Of a stretch of DNA of 42,698 bases, positions 16,361-25,412 are shown one piece after another. The notes below the pieces were generated by a model, which saw only the letters and a list, made by a program, of their open reading frames with translations, was not told where the DNA came from and searched no databases. This stretch comes from Gracilibacteraceae bacterium (lineage in GTDB: Bacteria; Bacillota; Desulfitobacteriia; Desulfitobacteriales; Syntrophobotulaceae). Numbering within the stretch: position 1 is the first letter of the stretch; each line of letters opens with the position of its first letter. The DNA lies in contig JAISWK010000189.1 of assembly GCA_031270805.1 (NCBI GenBank), positions 1 through 42,698 of the forward strand, read 5' to 3'. Position numbers and translations under genes: made by a program.

Positions 16361-17317
16361 TCAGTTTAAAGGCAGCATGATGTATATGCCGAGACCGGCG
16401 CCTTTTTCGCTTTTGGCGTAAACATTCCCGCCGTGCGACGCCACTTCCGTCCGCACGATCCACAACCCCAGGCCGTGGCCGTGGCCGTTCCGGGCGTTCG
16501 ACCCCTGGTAATTCATGTCAAAAAGGTGTTCCGCTTCTTCCTCCGCGATTCCCGCGCCGTCGTCCTTAAAAGCGATGAACACTTCCTCGTCCAGGAGGGA
16601 AGCGGTAATATTCAGGCTGCCGGGCCGGCCCATGTATTTCATGGCGTTTTCGATTATATTGTAAAACGCTTTGGACAAGCCGATAGAGTTTCCTTTTACA
16701 TAAATCTCCTCCTGCTCGGACACAAGATAGATCATGATCTCATTCCGTTCGGCAATTTCCTTCATCGCCTCGGCGATACCCCGCAGCAGCCCCAGCAGTT
16801 CAAAAGGCTGGCGCGCCGGTGAGCGCAATTCCGCGTCCGGCTTCAGATCCAACAGGCTATACGTCAGGAGTTCGTTTATATAGGCGGCTTTGTCGCCCAT
16901 CTTCCGCAGATATTCGTCCCGCACGGATTCGTCCGCTATCATTTTGCCCAGTAAAATATCCGCATAGCCCATGATAATGGAGATGGGCACGCGCAAACCG
17001 TGGGAAATCAGGCCGTAGCAGCGCAAAATCTTTTCCTTGGCCTCAGCCAGTTCCGCTTCCGCCCTTTGCCGCTCCGCTTCGGCCGCCGCCGCCCGCTCAT
17101 TCGCTAGCCGCCGCTTTTTTTCTTCCCCGCAGCTGTGCAGCGTCACCGGCAGCAAAACGGCCGCCGCCGTCAGGCAGACGGTCAGCCCCGCCTGATTGCC
17201 GGTAGCGTGAAACAGGAAGGCGCCGGCCAGCAAAACCACCGCCCCGGCAATCGCCGCGCCGGCCGCCAAATGCGCCGTGATTTGCCCGCGCCCGCTCTTT
17301 CCGTTATCGCCGCTCAT
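16361..17317 (-). CDS. Membrane sensor histidine kinase
   Basis: This protein is 318 aa from the ATG at 17317 (GAGAGG site); a TTG two codons earlier is too close to the ribosome-binding site. Two hydrophobic segments (about 15-60) with almost no external loop are followed by an Ala/Glu-rich coiled coil. Then come a HisKA box with SHGLRVPIS (His106), the N box NIIENAMKYM, the G1 motif DDGAGI and the G2 motif GHGLGLWI. The residue after the phospho-histidine is Gly rather than the usual Glu/Asp, which often assists phosphotransfer. The short sensor suggests detection within or near the membrane. It is cotranscribed with the response regulator 34-40 nt upstream and points toward the eCIS operon. 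Confidence 0.9.
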   Translation of the reverse strand: MSGDNGKSGRGQITAHLAAGAAIAGAVVLLAGAFLFHATGNQAGLTVCLTAAAVLLPVTLHSCGEEKKRRLANERAAAAEAERQRAEAELAEAKEKILRCYGLISHGLRVPISIIMGYADILLGKMIADESVRDEYLRKMGDKAAYINELLTYSLLDLKPDAELRSPARQPFELLGLLRGIAEAMKEIAERNEIMIYLVSEQEEIYVKGNSIGLSKAFYNIIENAMKYMGRPGSLNITASLLDEEVFIAFKDDGAGIAEEEAEHLFDMNYQGSNARNGHGHGLGLWIVRTEVASHGGNVYAKSEKGAGLGIYIMLPLN

Positions 17318-17356
17318 CGACAAAACCTCTCGTCCGTGCTTTATTCAATCATTCAA

Positions 17357-18055
17357 TCAATTGTCTGTAAAAATATACCCCGCGTTACGGACGGTGGTGA
17401 TGATCCCGGCATGGTCGGGGTCTATTTTTTTGCGCAAATTAGAGACATGCACGGTCAGGGTACGCAAATCGTCCGCGCCATCCATTCCCCAGATGGATTT
17501 GTACAGATTTTCGTATAAGATGAGTTCGCCGCTATTGGCGCAAAAATACATGAGCAAAGCGTACTCAATCGGCGTCAAATCTATATAGTTGCCGTCGCGC
17601 CAGGCGCGGTGCAGCTGCTTGTCCAGGGAAAAACGCCTGAAGCGCAGGACGGTTTCGTTCAGACTTTGCGTCCCGGCGGCGTAGACGGTAGCCCGGCGTA
17701 TCTGGGCTTCCACCCTGGCCAGCAGTTCCCGGTAGTCGACCGGTTTGGTAATGTAGTCGTCCCCGCCGGCGCGCAGGGCGGAGACGATGGAATCGCCGTC
17801 GCGGAGGCAGCTGATAAAAATGATGGGGCAGCGGTAGCGCCGCCGTATTTCCCGGCAGAGGGTGAGACCTTCGCCGTCCGGCAGCATGATGTCAAGCAAA
17901 ATCAGCATGTAGAGCCGCAGGGGCAGCAACCGCTCCGCCTCGGCCAGCGAATAGGCGGCGTCGGCGGCATAACCGGCGCCGGTCAGATGAATCATGGTGA
18001 TATTGGATAAATCGCAATCATCCTCTACGACCAGGATGCGCTGTTTGTCGGTCAC
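17357..18055 (-). CDS. OmpR/PhoB-family response regulator
   Basis: This 232-aa protein has a receiver domain with the acidic pair EDD at 11-13, phospho-acceptor Asp55 (LILLDIMLPDGEG) and Lys104 (YITKP). It is followed by a winged-helix DNA-binding domain (about 135-230: IDLTPIEYALLMYFCANSGE, LYKSIWG, RTLTVHVSNLRKKI, TVRNAGYIF). The start is GTG at 18055. It is paired with the histidine kinase downstream. The immediate same-strand neighbour after the kinase is the eCIS operon, so control of injection-system expression is the natural hypothesis. A clear promoter lies at 18121-18149. Confidence 0.93.
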   Translation of the reverse strand: MTDKQRILVVEDDCDLSNITMIHLTGAGYAADAAYSLAEAERLLPLRLYMLILLDIMLPDGEGLTLCREIRRRYRCPIIFISCLRDGDSIVSALRAGGDDYITKPVDYRELLARVEAQIRRATVYAAGTQSLNETVLRFRRFSLDKQLHRAWRDGNYIDLTPIEYALLMYFCANSGELILYENLYKSIWGMDGADDLRTLTVHVSNLRKKIDPDHAGIITTVRNAGYIFTDN

Positions 18056-18120
18056 GATCCCCGCCCGCCTTTGCCCGCGTTATCCCGCTTGTATTCCCTC
18101 AATATGATCAGCTGTCATTG

Positions 18121-18149
18121 ATTATATCAGCAAACCCTATACAAATCAA
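18121..18149 (-). promoter_or_regulatory. Promoter of the two-component system
   Basis: Minus-strand TTGATT (18144-18149), a 17-nt spacer and a perfect TATAAT (18121-18126) lie about 65 nt upstream of the response regulator start. This is a housekeeping sigma-A type promoter. Confidence 0.7.
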
Positions 18150-18164
18150 CAATTTTTCTCCTCT

Positions 18165-18302
18165 CCTCTCTTTCCTAAGCGGGCTACGCCCGCAACCCGG
18201 ATGAAAAGAAAAGAGTGGATAGGAAAGAGTAAAGAGTGAGACGAGAACTCTCTTTACTCTTTACCTTTACTCTTTACTCTTTACTCTTCTCTCTTTCCTA
18301 AT
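18165..18302. repeat. ACTCTTT-heptamer dispersed repeat, copy 1
   Basis: The element contains a 6-bp hairpin with a 3-nt loop (18179-18193), the tract AACCCGGATGA, a purine-rich arm with AAAGAGTAAAGAG, a GACGAGAAC turn, then about five pyrimidine-strand heptamers CTTTACT, ending CTTCTCTCTTTCCTAATA. The purine and pyrimidine arms are complementary, so it can form an 8-bp or longer hairpin in several registers. The same layout recurs at 35526-35673. Here it fills the intergenic region between two divergent promoters and encodes nothing visible. Confidence 0.8.
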
Positions 18303-18310
18303 AAGCGGGT

Positions 18311-18339
18311 TTGCATTTTACCGGCGATGGTGGTATAAT
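18311..18339 (+). promoter_or_regulatory. Promoter of the cyclophilin gene
   Basis: TTGCAT (18311-18316), a 17-nt spacer and a perfect TATAAT (18334-18339) lie about 38 nt upstream of the GTG start at 18377, immediately downstream of the heptamer repeat. Confidence 0.75.
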
Positions 18340-18376
18340 TTTTATAGATAAAAAAGAGCGAAGGGGTTAAGAGAGA

Positions 18377-18871
18377 GTGAAGGCGACGATAGAGATGGAA
18401 GACGGCGGCGTGATGACGGCGGAACTATTCCCGGATATCGCCCCCATAACCGTACAGAATTTCATTGACCTTGCCGGCCGGGGCTTTTACGACGGGCTGA
18501 TTTTTCACCGCGTCATTCCCGGCTTCATGATTCAGGGCGGTTGTCCGGAAGGCAGCGGTACGGGCGGCCCGGGGTATAAAATCAAAGGAGAATTTGCCCA
18601 GAACGGCGTTGCGAACAGTCTCCGCCACGACAAAGGAGTCTTGTCCATGGCCCGCAGCGCTCAACCCGACTCCGCCGGCTCCCAATTTTTCATCATGGTC
18701 GCCGCCGCCACGCACCTGGACGGTTCTTACGCCGCTTTCGGCCGGCTGGTTTCCGGTCAGGACGTGGCCGATCGCATCGCGGCGACGGAGCGCGATCACC
18801 GGGACAAGCCCCTGCGTCCGCAAACCATAAAAAAAGTCTCCGTGACCACGGAGGATGCGGGCGGCGCCTGA
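18377..18871 (+). CDS. Cyclophilin-type peptidyl-prolyl cis-trans isomerase
   Basis: This 164-aa single-domain cyclophilin catalyses proline cis-trans isomerisation during folding. Signature residues are visible: FHRVIPGFMIQGG (catalytic Arg in FHR), SMARS, GSQFFIM and the C-terminal AFGRLVSGQDVADRI. No signal peptide is present, so it is cytoplasmic. The GTG start is preceded by AAGGGG about 10 nt away and a strong promoter. It lies just before the trigger factor gene, another prolyl isomerase/chaperone, though tig probably has its own promoter. Confidence 0.93.
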   Translation: MKATIEMEDGGVMTAELFPDIAPITVQNFIDLAGRGFYDGLIFHRVIPGFMIQGGCPEGSGTGGPGYKIKGEFAQNGVANSLRHDKGVLSMARSAQPDSAGSQFFIMVAAATHLDGSYAAFGRLVSGQDVADRIAATERDHRDKPLRPQTIKKVSVTTEDAGGA

Positions 18872-18894
18872 GCGGATATTTTTCCGGCAAAGAC

Positions 18895-18923
18895 TTGCGT
18901 TCGGCGCGTTTTTCTGTTAGTAT
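18895..18923 (+). promoter_or_regulatory. Probable promoter of tig
   Basis: TTGCGT (18895-18900), a 17-nt spacer and TAGTAT (18918-18923) lie about 65 nt upstream of the tig ATG at 18988. The match to consensus is moderate. Confidence 0.45.
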
Positions 18924-18987
18924 TCACTATGTTCCTATTGTTGGTTGAGCGGTGTTTTGGAAAAAAGGATTTTATCAGGAGGCGCGC

Positions 18988-20463
18988 ATGCCGGTCAAAG
19001 TGGAAACAATTGGCGTTAACCAGGTGGAGTTGGAGATCACGGTTCCGAAAGATACCTTTGCCAGACAGTTGAAAAAAACGGCGAAAAAAGTTTCCGCCCA
19101 GGTCAATATACCTGGCTTTCGCAAGGGAAAGGTTCCTCTGCCTGTTTTAGAGGCCCGCCTGGGCAAAGAATATATTCTCAGCGAAACGGCGGACGATCTC
19201 ATGGATGCGGAATATTTCAACGCCCTGACGGAAAGCGGCGTTTCCCCGGTGTCCCGCCCGGAGGCCGAAGTGGTGCAGCTCGAAGCGGGCGAGGAGTTTA
19301 TTTACAAAGTCAAGTTTTTTGTCAAACCGGAAATACAGCCGGGCGAATACAAAAACCTGGGCGTTGAGCATCCGGAAATCAAGGTGACGGACGACGAGGT
19401 GGAAGCGGAATTGCTCCGGCGGCAGCGTTTGCACTCCAAACTGGTCAATATCGAAGAAGGAACAGTGGAAGACGGCGACATAGTCACAATGGACTACGCC
19501 GGCGCCTTGGACGGGAAAGTGGATGAGTACGCCACAGCTGAGGACTACGAGTTTCATGTCGGGGTGAACAAGATGTTCCCCGGTTTTGGGGAGCAGGTGC
19601 TAGGCATGGCGATCGGCGAGGAAAAAGACATCCCCGTCCTGTTTCCCGCTGATTATCGTGACGTAGATTTAGCCGGCCGGGAAATGGTCTTCCACGTCAA
19701 GACGCGCGGGATCAAACGGACGGAATTGCTGCCCCTGGACGATGAATTTGCCAAAGATGTAAGCGAGTTCGATACGCTGGAAGAATATAGGGAAGATTTG
19801 CGCCGGCTGCTGCTGGAAAACGCCGAGCTGCGAGGACTGGAGCTCTGGCGGAGTACTGTACTGGAGCGGGCGATTGCTAACGCCGCCCCTTTTGAAATTC
19901 CGCCCGTCATGATCGAAGAGCGGGTGGATGCATTCATAGACCAGTTGGAAGAGCGTTTGAGTGAGCGGGGTTTTACGATAGAAGATTATTTCGAATATGT
20001 CAATGATAAACCGGAGGCCCTGCGGGAGAACTTCCGCGAGCCAGCCGTCAAATCTCTCAGAACCGAACTGTTCCTGGAGGAGATCGCCAGGCGTGAGAAT
20101 ATTCAGGTTAGCGATCAGGATCTGGAAGCCCACCTGACGCCGCACTTCGATGAAGAAGTGTTCGACGTAAAAGAGCTGGTCACGAGTCTGCGGCTACACG
20201 AAGAATTTGATCAGCTGTCGGCTAACCTGGCGGCGATCAAGGCCTTGAACTTCATCTTCCGGGCTAACGATTGTTCGCCGACCGAGGCGGAGGACGCGCC
20301 GGAGGGATACTCAGGCGGAGCGGAGGACGCGCCGGAGGGGAACTCGGGCGGAGCGGAGGACGCGCCGGAGGAAAACTTATGCGGAGCGGAGGACGCGCCG
20401 GAGGAAAACCCGGGCGGAGCGGAGGATGCGCCGGAGAGCGCGGAACAGACGGAAGGGGAGTGA
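18988..20463 (+). CDS. tig: Trigger factor with repetitive acidic C-terminal extension
   Basis: Trigger factor is the ribosome-bound chaperone that meets nascent chains. The chosen ATG at 18988 (491 aa) follows AGGAGG by 5 nt; a GTG at 18952 is in frame but lacks such a site. The N-terminal ribosome-binding domain shows the signature [10 protein letters not shown]. An FKBP-type isomerase domain occupies about 150-235 ([22 protein letters not shown]), and the helical substrate-binding domain follows to about 430. Unusually, residues 433-487 are five tandem 11-residue units of the pattern GAEDAPE-x-x-x-G, an acidic tail absent from typical trigger factors. clpX begins 5 nt after its stop. Confidence 0.95.
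   Translation: MPVKVETIGVNQVELEITVPKDTFARQLKKTAKKVSAQVNIPGFRKGKVPLPVLEARLGKEYILSETADDLMDAEYFNALTESGVSPVSRPEAEVVQLEAGEEFIYKVKFFVKPEIQPGEYKNLGVEHPEIKVTDDEVEAELLRRQRLHSKLVNIEEGTVEDGDIVTMDYAGALDGKVDEYATAEDYEFHVGVNKMFPGFGEQVLGMAIGEEKDIPVLFPADYRDVDLAGREMVFHVKTRGIKRTELLPLDDEFAKDVSEFDTLEEYREDLRRLLLENAELRGLELWRSTVLERAIANAAPFEIPPVMIEERVDAFIDQLEERLSERGFTIEDYFEYVNDKPEALRENFREPAVKSLRTELFLEEIARRENIQVSDQDLEAHLTPHFDEEVFDVKELVTSLRLHEEFDQLSANLAAIKALNFIFRANDCSPTEAEDAPEGYSGGAEDAPEGNSGGAEDAPEENLCGAEDAPEENPGGAEDAPESAEQTEGE
20284..20448 (+). repeat. 33-bp minisatellite inside tig
   Basis: There are five consecutive in-frame 33-bp units starting at 20284, 20317, 20350, 20383 and 20416. Each encodes (G/E)AEDAPE plus four variable residues; the last is diverged at its end. 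One unit contains a Cys (ENLC), the others Gly. The unit size preserves the reading frame, so copy-number change would only vary tail length. Confidence 0.9.
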
Positions 20464-20467
20464 GAAG

Positions 20468-21712
20468 ATGGATAAAAATATGAAATGCTCTTTTTGCGGC
20501 AAACCGCAGGAGCAGGTAAAAAAACTCGTGGCGGGGCCGGGCGTTTACATTTGTGAGGAGTGTATCGCTCTGTGCGTCGACATCGTGGAGGAAGAGATGC
20601 AGAAGGAAGTTACGCGGCCGCAATTGCACCGCGTACCCAAACCGCGCGAAATCAAGGAAGTGCTTGACCAATATGTCGTAGGGCAGGAGCTGGCGAAAAA
20701 ATCACTCTCCGTAGCCGTCTACAATCATTATAAGCGCATAAACGCCGGCGCGCGCATTGACGACGTCGAATTGCAGAAATCCAATATCGTCATGCTGGGG
20801 CCGACCGGCTCGGGCAAAACTCTGCTGGCGGCTACGCTGGCCAAGATCCTCAACGTCCCCTTTGCCATCGCCGACGCGACTTCGCTGACCGAAGCGGGTT
20901 ATGTGGGGGAGGACGTGGAGAATATCCTGCTCAAGCTCATTCAGGCCGCAGACTATGACACAGAGCGGGCGCAGCGCGGCATTATATATATCGACGAAAT
21001 TGATAAAATAGCGCGCAAGTCAGAAAACCTCTCCATTACGCGGGATGTCTCCGGTGAAGGCGTACAGCAGGCGCTGCTCAAAATCATCGAGGGCACGGTC
21101 GCCAGCGTGCCGCCGCAAGGTGGGCGCAAGCACCCGCATCAAGAGTTTATTCAGATAGACACGACGAATGTCCTCTTTATCGTCGGCGGCGCGTTCGGCG
21201 GGATCGAAAAAATCATCCAGAATCGGACGGGCAAAAAAGTGATCGGCTTCGGCGCCGATATTAAGGGCCGCTCCGAGCAGAAATTGGGTGAACTGCTCCA
21301 GCAGACCCTGCCGGAAGACTTGCTCAAATTCGGCCTGATCCCCGAGTTCGTCGGCCGGTTGCCCATCATCGTCAGTTTGGATGAACTGGAAGAAGACGAT
21401 CTGATCCAAATCCTCATCCAGCCGCGCAACGCGCTGATCAAACAATACCAGAAACTGTTTGAGATCGACGACGTTCGCCTGGAGTTCAAGGAAGACGCGC
21501 TGCGGGCCGTAGCGCGGGAGGCGATCCGGCGTAATACCGGCGCGCGCGGTCTGCGCGCCATCCTGGAAAACATCATGATGAACGTGATGTACGATATACC
21601 GGAGCGTAAAGACGTGACCAAATGCGTTATCACGAAAGACTCCGTACTGCGGAAACTGGAGCCGGAACTGTTCACGACGGATATTGCCCTGCGCAAAGGA
21701 GTGCCGGCCTGA
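20468..21712 (+). CDS. clpX: ClpX, ATP-dependent unfoldase subunit of ClpXP
   Basis: This is a 414-aa protein from the ATG at 20468, which lies 5 nt after the tig stop with an AAGGGGAG site; a 14-codon longer frame would overlap tig. The N-terminal zinc-binding domain has CSFC and CEEC pairs for adaptor and substrate recognition. The AAA+ module shows Walker A GPTGSGKT, Walker [11 protein letters not shown], the pore-region [15 protein letters not shown], the GAFGGIEKI-type loop and sensor-2 GARGLRAI. The length equals that of normal ClpX. It hands unfolded proteins to ClpP, which is not in this window. Confidence 0.97.
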   Translation: MDKNMKCSFCGKPQEQVKKLVAGPGVYICEECIALCVDIVEEEMQKEVTRPQLHRVPKPREIKEVLDQYVVGQELAKKSLSVAVYNHYKRINAGARIDDVELQKSNIVMLGPTGSGKTLLAATLAKILNVPFAIADATSLTEAGYVGEDVENILLKLIQAADYDTERAQRGIIYIDEIDKIARKSENLSITRDVSGEGVQQALLKIIEGTVASVPPQGGRKHPHQEFIQIDTTNVLFIVGGAFGGIEKIIQNRTGKKVIGFGADIKGRSEQKLGELLQQTLPEDLLKFGLIPEFVGRLPIIVSLDELEEDDLIQILIQPRNALIKQYQKLFEIDDVRLEFKEDALRAVAREAIRRNTGARGLRAILENIMMNVMYDIPERKDVTKCVITKDSVLRKLEPELFTTDIALRKGVPA

Positions 21713-21723
21713 GGCCCTGTTTT

Positions 21724-22362
21724 ATGCGCGGGTTGTTCTTTGACGGCGCCTTGGAAAGAAAAAAGGCGGCCTTTCATTTGCGGGCGGTTTGTGTCGTCTT
21801 TGTTTTGTTTTTCGGGGGCGGCCTAATCGCCGCTGCGGTCTATCCCGACACGGCTCTGGAAATTATAGTTGCTCTGGGTCAGAGTTTTGCCGACAAGGGT
21901 CTTTTCACCGCCGCCCCTCTCGCCCAGGTTTGGCTGATTTTCCTCAATAACCTGACGGTTTGCGTTCTTTTGCTTGTGCTGGGCCTGGTGCCGTTCCTGT
22001 TTTTGCCCTATGTAGTCGTCGCCCTGAACGCCCTGACCGCCGGCGTCGTCGTCCAAGCCCTGCCCCTGCCGGATGGAAGCGGCCGTTTTTGGGCTGCTGC
22101 GGTCAGTCTGCTGCCCCATGGCGTGTTTGAATTGCCGGCGCTATTTATCGCGGCCGCCCTGGGCGCTTTTTGTTGCGCCCGGCTGACCGGCGTGATCCTG
22201 CACCGCACCCGCCTTCCCGCCGCGGACGCCCCGCCGACTCGACCGATCCGGACGGCGCTGCTCCTGGCCAAAACGTTTTTACTGCTTGTTTTACCATTGC
22301 TTGTCGTCGCGGCGGCGACGGAAGTCTGGCTTACACCGCTGGCGCAGAAAGCTCTGCTCTGA
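21724..22362 (+). CDS. SpoIIM-like (DUF95) integral membrane protein
   Basis: This 212-aa protein starts from the ATG at 21724, 11 nt past clpX, with only a weak ribosome-binding site. It has about five transmembrane segments. The family-like central part reads IFLNNLTVCVLLLVLGLVPF, followed by LLPHGVFELPALFIAAALGA, which matches the stage II sporulation protein M superfamily (NN in the first conserved helix, PHG-x-x-E-x-x-A motif). True SpoIIM acts in septal wall hydrolysis during engulfment; many paralogues have unknown roles. Its placement between clpX and lon is unusual and may reflect insertion into the proteostasis cluster. Confidence 0.7.
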   Translation: MRGLFFDGALERKKAAFHLRAVCVVFVLFFGGGLIAAAVYPDTALEIIVALGQSFADKGLFTAAPLAQVWLIFLNNLTVCVLLLVLGLVPFLFLPYVVVALNALTAGVVVQALPLPDGSGRFWAAAVSLLPHGVFELPALFIAAALGAFCCARLTGVILHRTRLPAADAPPTRPIRTALLLAKTFLLLVLPLLVVAAATEVWLTPLAQKALL

Positions 22363-22389
22363 CGGGCCGGGGAAAGGAAAAATTATAAC

Positions 22390-24786
22390 GTGACGGAGCA
22401 AATACTCGCGGTACTGCCGTTAAGAGGCAACGTCGTTTTTCCGCATACGCTTATCCATCTCGAGGTCGGCCGGGAAAAATCCGTCATGGCGATCGAGGCG
22501 GCGATGGGCGCCGGCAGGAAAATTCTCTTGCTGACCCAGCGCGGCGGAGCTACGGAAGAACCGCGGAGCGACGATCTGTACGAGGTGGGAACGGCGGCGG
22601 AAATCAGGCAGGTGGGCCGCGTAACCGGCGGCGCCATGCGCATCCTGGTCGAGGGTCTCTACCGGGTCCGGGTAGCGGAGATCCTTACCACCGGCGCGTA
22701 TTTTTCCGCCCGCGTCGTCCCTCTGCCGGAGCAGGAGCGGCGGGAGGAAACCGAAGCCCTCATCCATAGCGTGCGCGGCAAATTTGAGGAACTGAGCCGG
22801 CAGAGCAAAAAAATCACGCCGGAACAGCACGGCGCGGTGGTTGGAGCGCGGGAAGCGGGGCGGATGGCGGATTTGATCGCGACGCATCTGAATTTGAAAA
22901 CAGAGGAAAAACAGAGCGTTCTGGCTGCGGCGGACAGCGTCTCCCGCCTGGAGCGCGTGGCGGAGCTGCTGGGGCGCGAGATGGAAATCATCGAGGTGGA
23001 GCGGCGCATCGCCCTGCGGGTGCGGAGGCAGATGGAAAAAACCCAGAAGGAATATTATTTGCGCGAGCAGATCAAATCCATCCAGAAGGAGCTCGGGGAG
23101 AAGGACGAGCGGCAGACGGAAGCGGAGGAATACCGGAGCCGTATCCGGGAGGCAGAGCTGTCTCCGGCGGCGGAGGAACAAGCCCGCAGAGAAATAGACC
23201 GCCTGGAAAAGATGCCGCCGGCTTCGGCGGAAGGTACGGTTTCCCGTACTTATATCGACTGGCTCCTGGCCATGCCCTGGCAAAAAACGACGGAAGATCG
23301 CAAGGACATCGGCCGCTGCGCCCGCATCCTTGATCAGGATCATTACGGTCTGAGCAAGATTAAGGAAAGAATGTTGGAATTTTTGGCGGTGCGCCGTCTG
23401 GCCCCCCGCAGCCACAGCCCGATCATCTGCCTGGTCGGCCCGCCCGGCACGGGCAAAACCTCCCTGGCCCGCTCGGTGGCCCGGGCCCTGGGCCGGGAAT
23501 TTGTCCGCGTTTCCCTCGGGGGGATGCGCGACGAAGCCGAAATCCGCGGCCATCGGCGCACTTACATCGGCGCGCTGCCCGGCCGTATTGTCCAGGGAAT
23601 GCGCCGGGCCGGCGTTCGCAATCCCGTCTTTCTTCTGGACGAAATAGATAAGCTGCAGACCGATTTTCGCGGCGATCCGGCCGCCGCCCTCCTGGAAGTC
23701 CTCGATCCGGAACAAAACTCCGCTTTCACCGATCATTACCTCGAAGTGCCTTTCGATTTGTCCCAGGTGATCTTTCTCACCACCGCCAACACGGCGGACA
23801 CGATTCCCGGCCCCTTGCTTGACCGGATGGAACTGATCCGACTCGGCGGCTACACGGAAAACGAAAAAATGGAGATCGCCGAGCGGCACCTCTTGCCGAA
23901 ACAGCTGAAAGAACATGGTCTGACCCGGCGCCGGATCGGTCTGCAGCGGGAGGTTCTCCTGTCCGTCATTCGCGACTATACGCGCGAAGCGGGCGTGCGC
24001 GGTCTGGAACGGGAGATCGCTCGCGTGCTGCGCAAGACGGCCGTGAAAGTTTTGCGCCGGGAGCCGTTCGCGCCGCTCATCGACGTGGCGACGGCCCGGG
24101 CCATGCTGGGCGCGCCCCGTTATCGCTACGACCAGGCGGCCCCCGCCCCGGAAATCGGCGTGGCCGCCGGCTTGGCCTACACGCAGACCGGCGGCGACCT
24201 CCTTTTTATCGAAGTCATGCCCCTGAAAGGCGAGGGCAAGCTGGTGCTGACCGGTAAATTGGGCGAGGTCATGCAGGAATCCGCCCGGGCCGGCTGGACC
24301 TATGTCCGGGTACACGCGGCTGCGCTGGGCATAGATCCGGATTTTTACGCCCATACCGACCTGCACATCCATGTGCCGGAAGGCGCCACGCCGAAAGACG
24401 GCCCCTCGGCGGGAATCACGATGACGACCGCCATGGCCTCCGCTCTGGCCCGGCGGCCCGTGCGCCAGGACCTGGCCATGACCGGAGAGATCACGCTCCG
24501 GGGCAATGTGCTGCCGATCGGCGGGGTAAAAGAAAAAGTCCTGGCGGCGCGGCGGGCGGGAATCAAGACCGTTTTGCTCCCGCGCGGCAACGAGAAGGAT
24601 CTGGAGGAAATCCCGGCCGAGACCCGGCAGGAAATGGAATTTATCTTTGTCGAGCATGTGGACGCCGTGTTAGCGGCCGCTCTGCTGCCGGCCCTCCCGG
24701 CGGGGGAAACCGATCTGATCGGCGAATTCGCCCCCTTCACCCCGGAAACGACCGGGACTCCCTTCGAACACGGCCAGCTGCTGTGA
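22390..24786 (+). CDS. lon: Lon protease, ATP-dependent serine protease (LonA)
   Basis: This 798-aa protein has a full LonA layout: an N-terminal substrate-binding LAN domain (about 1-200, starting [18 protein letters not shown]), a coiled-coil connector ([15 protein letters not shown]) and an AAA+ domain. The AAA+ domain has Walker A GPPGTGKT at 350-357 and Walker [11 protein letters not shown]. The C-terminal protease domain has the Ser673/Lys716 dyad ([17 protein letters not shown]). It degrades misfolded and regulatory cytoplasmic proteins. The GTG start at 22390 follows GGAAAGGA by about 10 nt. Its stop overlaps the EngB start as GTGA, so the two are translationally coupled, an order common in Bacillota (lon-engB). 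Confidence 0.97.
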   Translation: MTEQILAVLPLRGNVVFPHTLIHLEVGREKSVMAIEAAMGAGRKILLLTQRGGATEEPRSDDLYEVGTAAEIRQVGRVTGGAMRILVEGLYRVRVAEILTTGAYFSARVVPLPEQERREETEALIHSVRGKFEELSRQSKKITPEQHGAVVGAREAGRMADLIATHLNLKTEEKQSVLAAADSVSRLERVAELLGREMEIIEVERRIALRVRRQMEKTQKEYYLREQIKSIQKELGEKDERQTEAEEYRSRIREAELSPAAEEQARREIDRLEKMPPASAEGTVSRTYIDWLLAMPWQKTTEDRKDIGRCARILDQDHYGLSKIKERMLEFLAVRRLAPRSHSPIICLVGPPGTGKTSLARSVARALGREFVRVSLGGMRDEAEIRGHRRTYIGALPGRIVQGMRRAGVRNPVFLLDEIDKLQTDFRGDPAAALLEVLDPEQNSAFTDHYLEVPFDLSQVIFLTTANTADTIPGPLLDRMELIRLGGYTENEKMEIAERHLLPKQLKEHGLTRRRIGLQREVLLSVIRDYTREAGVRGLEREIARVLRKTAVKVLRREPFAPLIDVATARAMLGAPRYRYDQAAPAPEIGVAAGLAYTQTGGDLLFIEVMPLKGEGKLVLTGKLGEVMQESARAGWTYVRVHAAALGIDPDFYAHTDLHIHVPEGATPKDGPSAGITMTTAMASALARRPVRQDLAMTGEITLRGNVLPIGGVKEKVLAARRAGIKTVLLPRGNEKDLEEIPAETRQEMEFIFVEHVDAVLAAALLPALPAGETDLIGEFAPFTPETTGTPFEHGQLL

Positions 24787-25412
24787 AAACGGAGGACGGG
24801 GCCCTGGTTCGCCGGGCGGAATTTTTGACCTCGGCCGTCCGCCCGGAGCAGTACCCGCCGCCCGACCGGCCGGAAATCGCGGTGTGCGGCCGTTCCAATT
24901 GCGGCAAGTCCACGCTGATCAACAAGATTCTCCACCGCCGCGGTTTGGCCAAGACCGGGAAGACGCCGGGCAAAACGCGGCTGATCAATTTTTTCTCCGT
25001 GGACGGAGAATGGTACTTCGTCGATCTGCCGGGCTACGGGTTCGCCAAGGTCGCGCGGGCGACGCAGGCAGCGTGGGGGCGGATGATGAGCGTTTATTTC
25101 AGCGGGCGCAAAAATCTGCGCGGCGTAGTGCAATTGGTCGATATCCGCCACGAACCGACCGAGGCCGACGCCGCCATGCTGAACATGCTGCGGGAGCGCG
25201 GTCTGCCGGCTCTGGTCGTCGCCACGAAAGCGGACAAGATCGCCCGCGGCGCCAGAGCGCGCCAACTGGGTCTGTTGGCCCGCAAACTGATGATCGACGA
25301 TCCGGGACTGATTCTGCCCTTTTCCGCTCTGGACGGCACCGGGCAAGAAGAACTGCGGGCGGAAATCGTCGCTTTTTTGCAAGACCCATCCTTTGGCGAA
25401 ACGGGCCCCTAA
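24783..25412 (+). CDS. engB: EngB/YsxC ribosome-biogenesis GTPase
   Basis: This 209-aa small GTPase is needed for late large-subunit assembly. Motifs are visible: G1 GRSNCGKS, switch [15 protein letters not shown]3 [11 protein letters not shown]4 TKADK and a G5-like SALDGTG. The GTG start at 24783 overlaps the lon stop by 3 nt. The C-terminus converges with proA: the two stop codons overlap on opposite strands (25409-25412), leaving no room for a conventional terminator between them. Confidence 0.95.
   Translation: MKTEDGALVRRAEFLTSAVRPEQYPPPDRPEIAVCGRSNCGKSTLINKILHRRGLAKTGKTPGKTRLINFFSVDGEWYFVDLPGYGFAKVARATQAAWGRMMSVYFSGRKNLRGVVQLVDIRHEPTEADAAMLNMLRERGLPALVVATKADKIARGARARQLGLLARKLMIDDPGLILPFSALDGTGQEELRAEIVAFLQDPSFGETGP

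Noticed and set aside
18952-18987. GTG start 12 codons upstream for trigger factor
   Set aside because: No suitable ribosome-binding site, whereas the ATG at 18988 follows AGGAGG and matches the normal family N-terminus.
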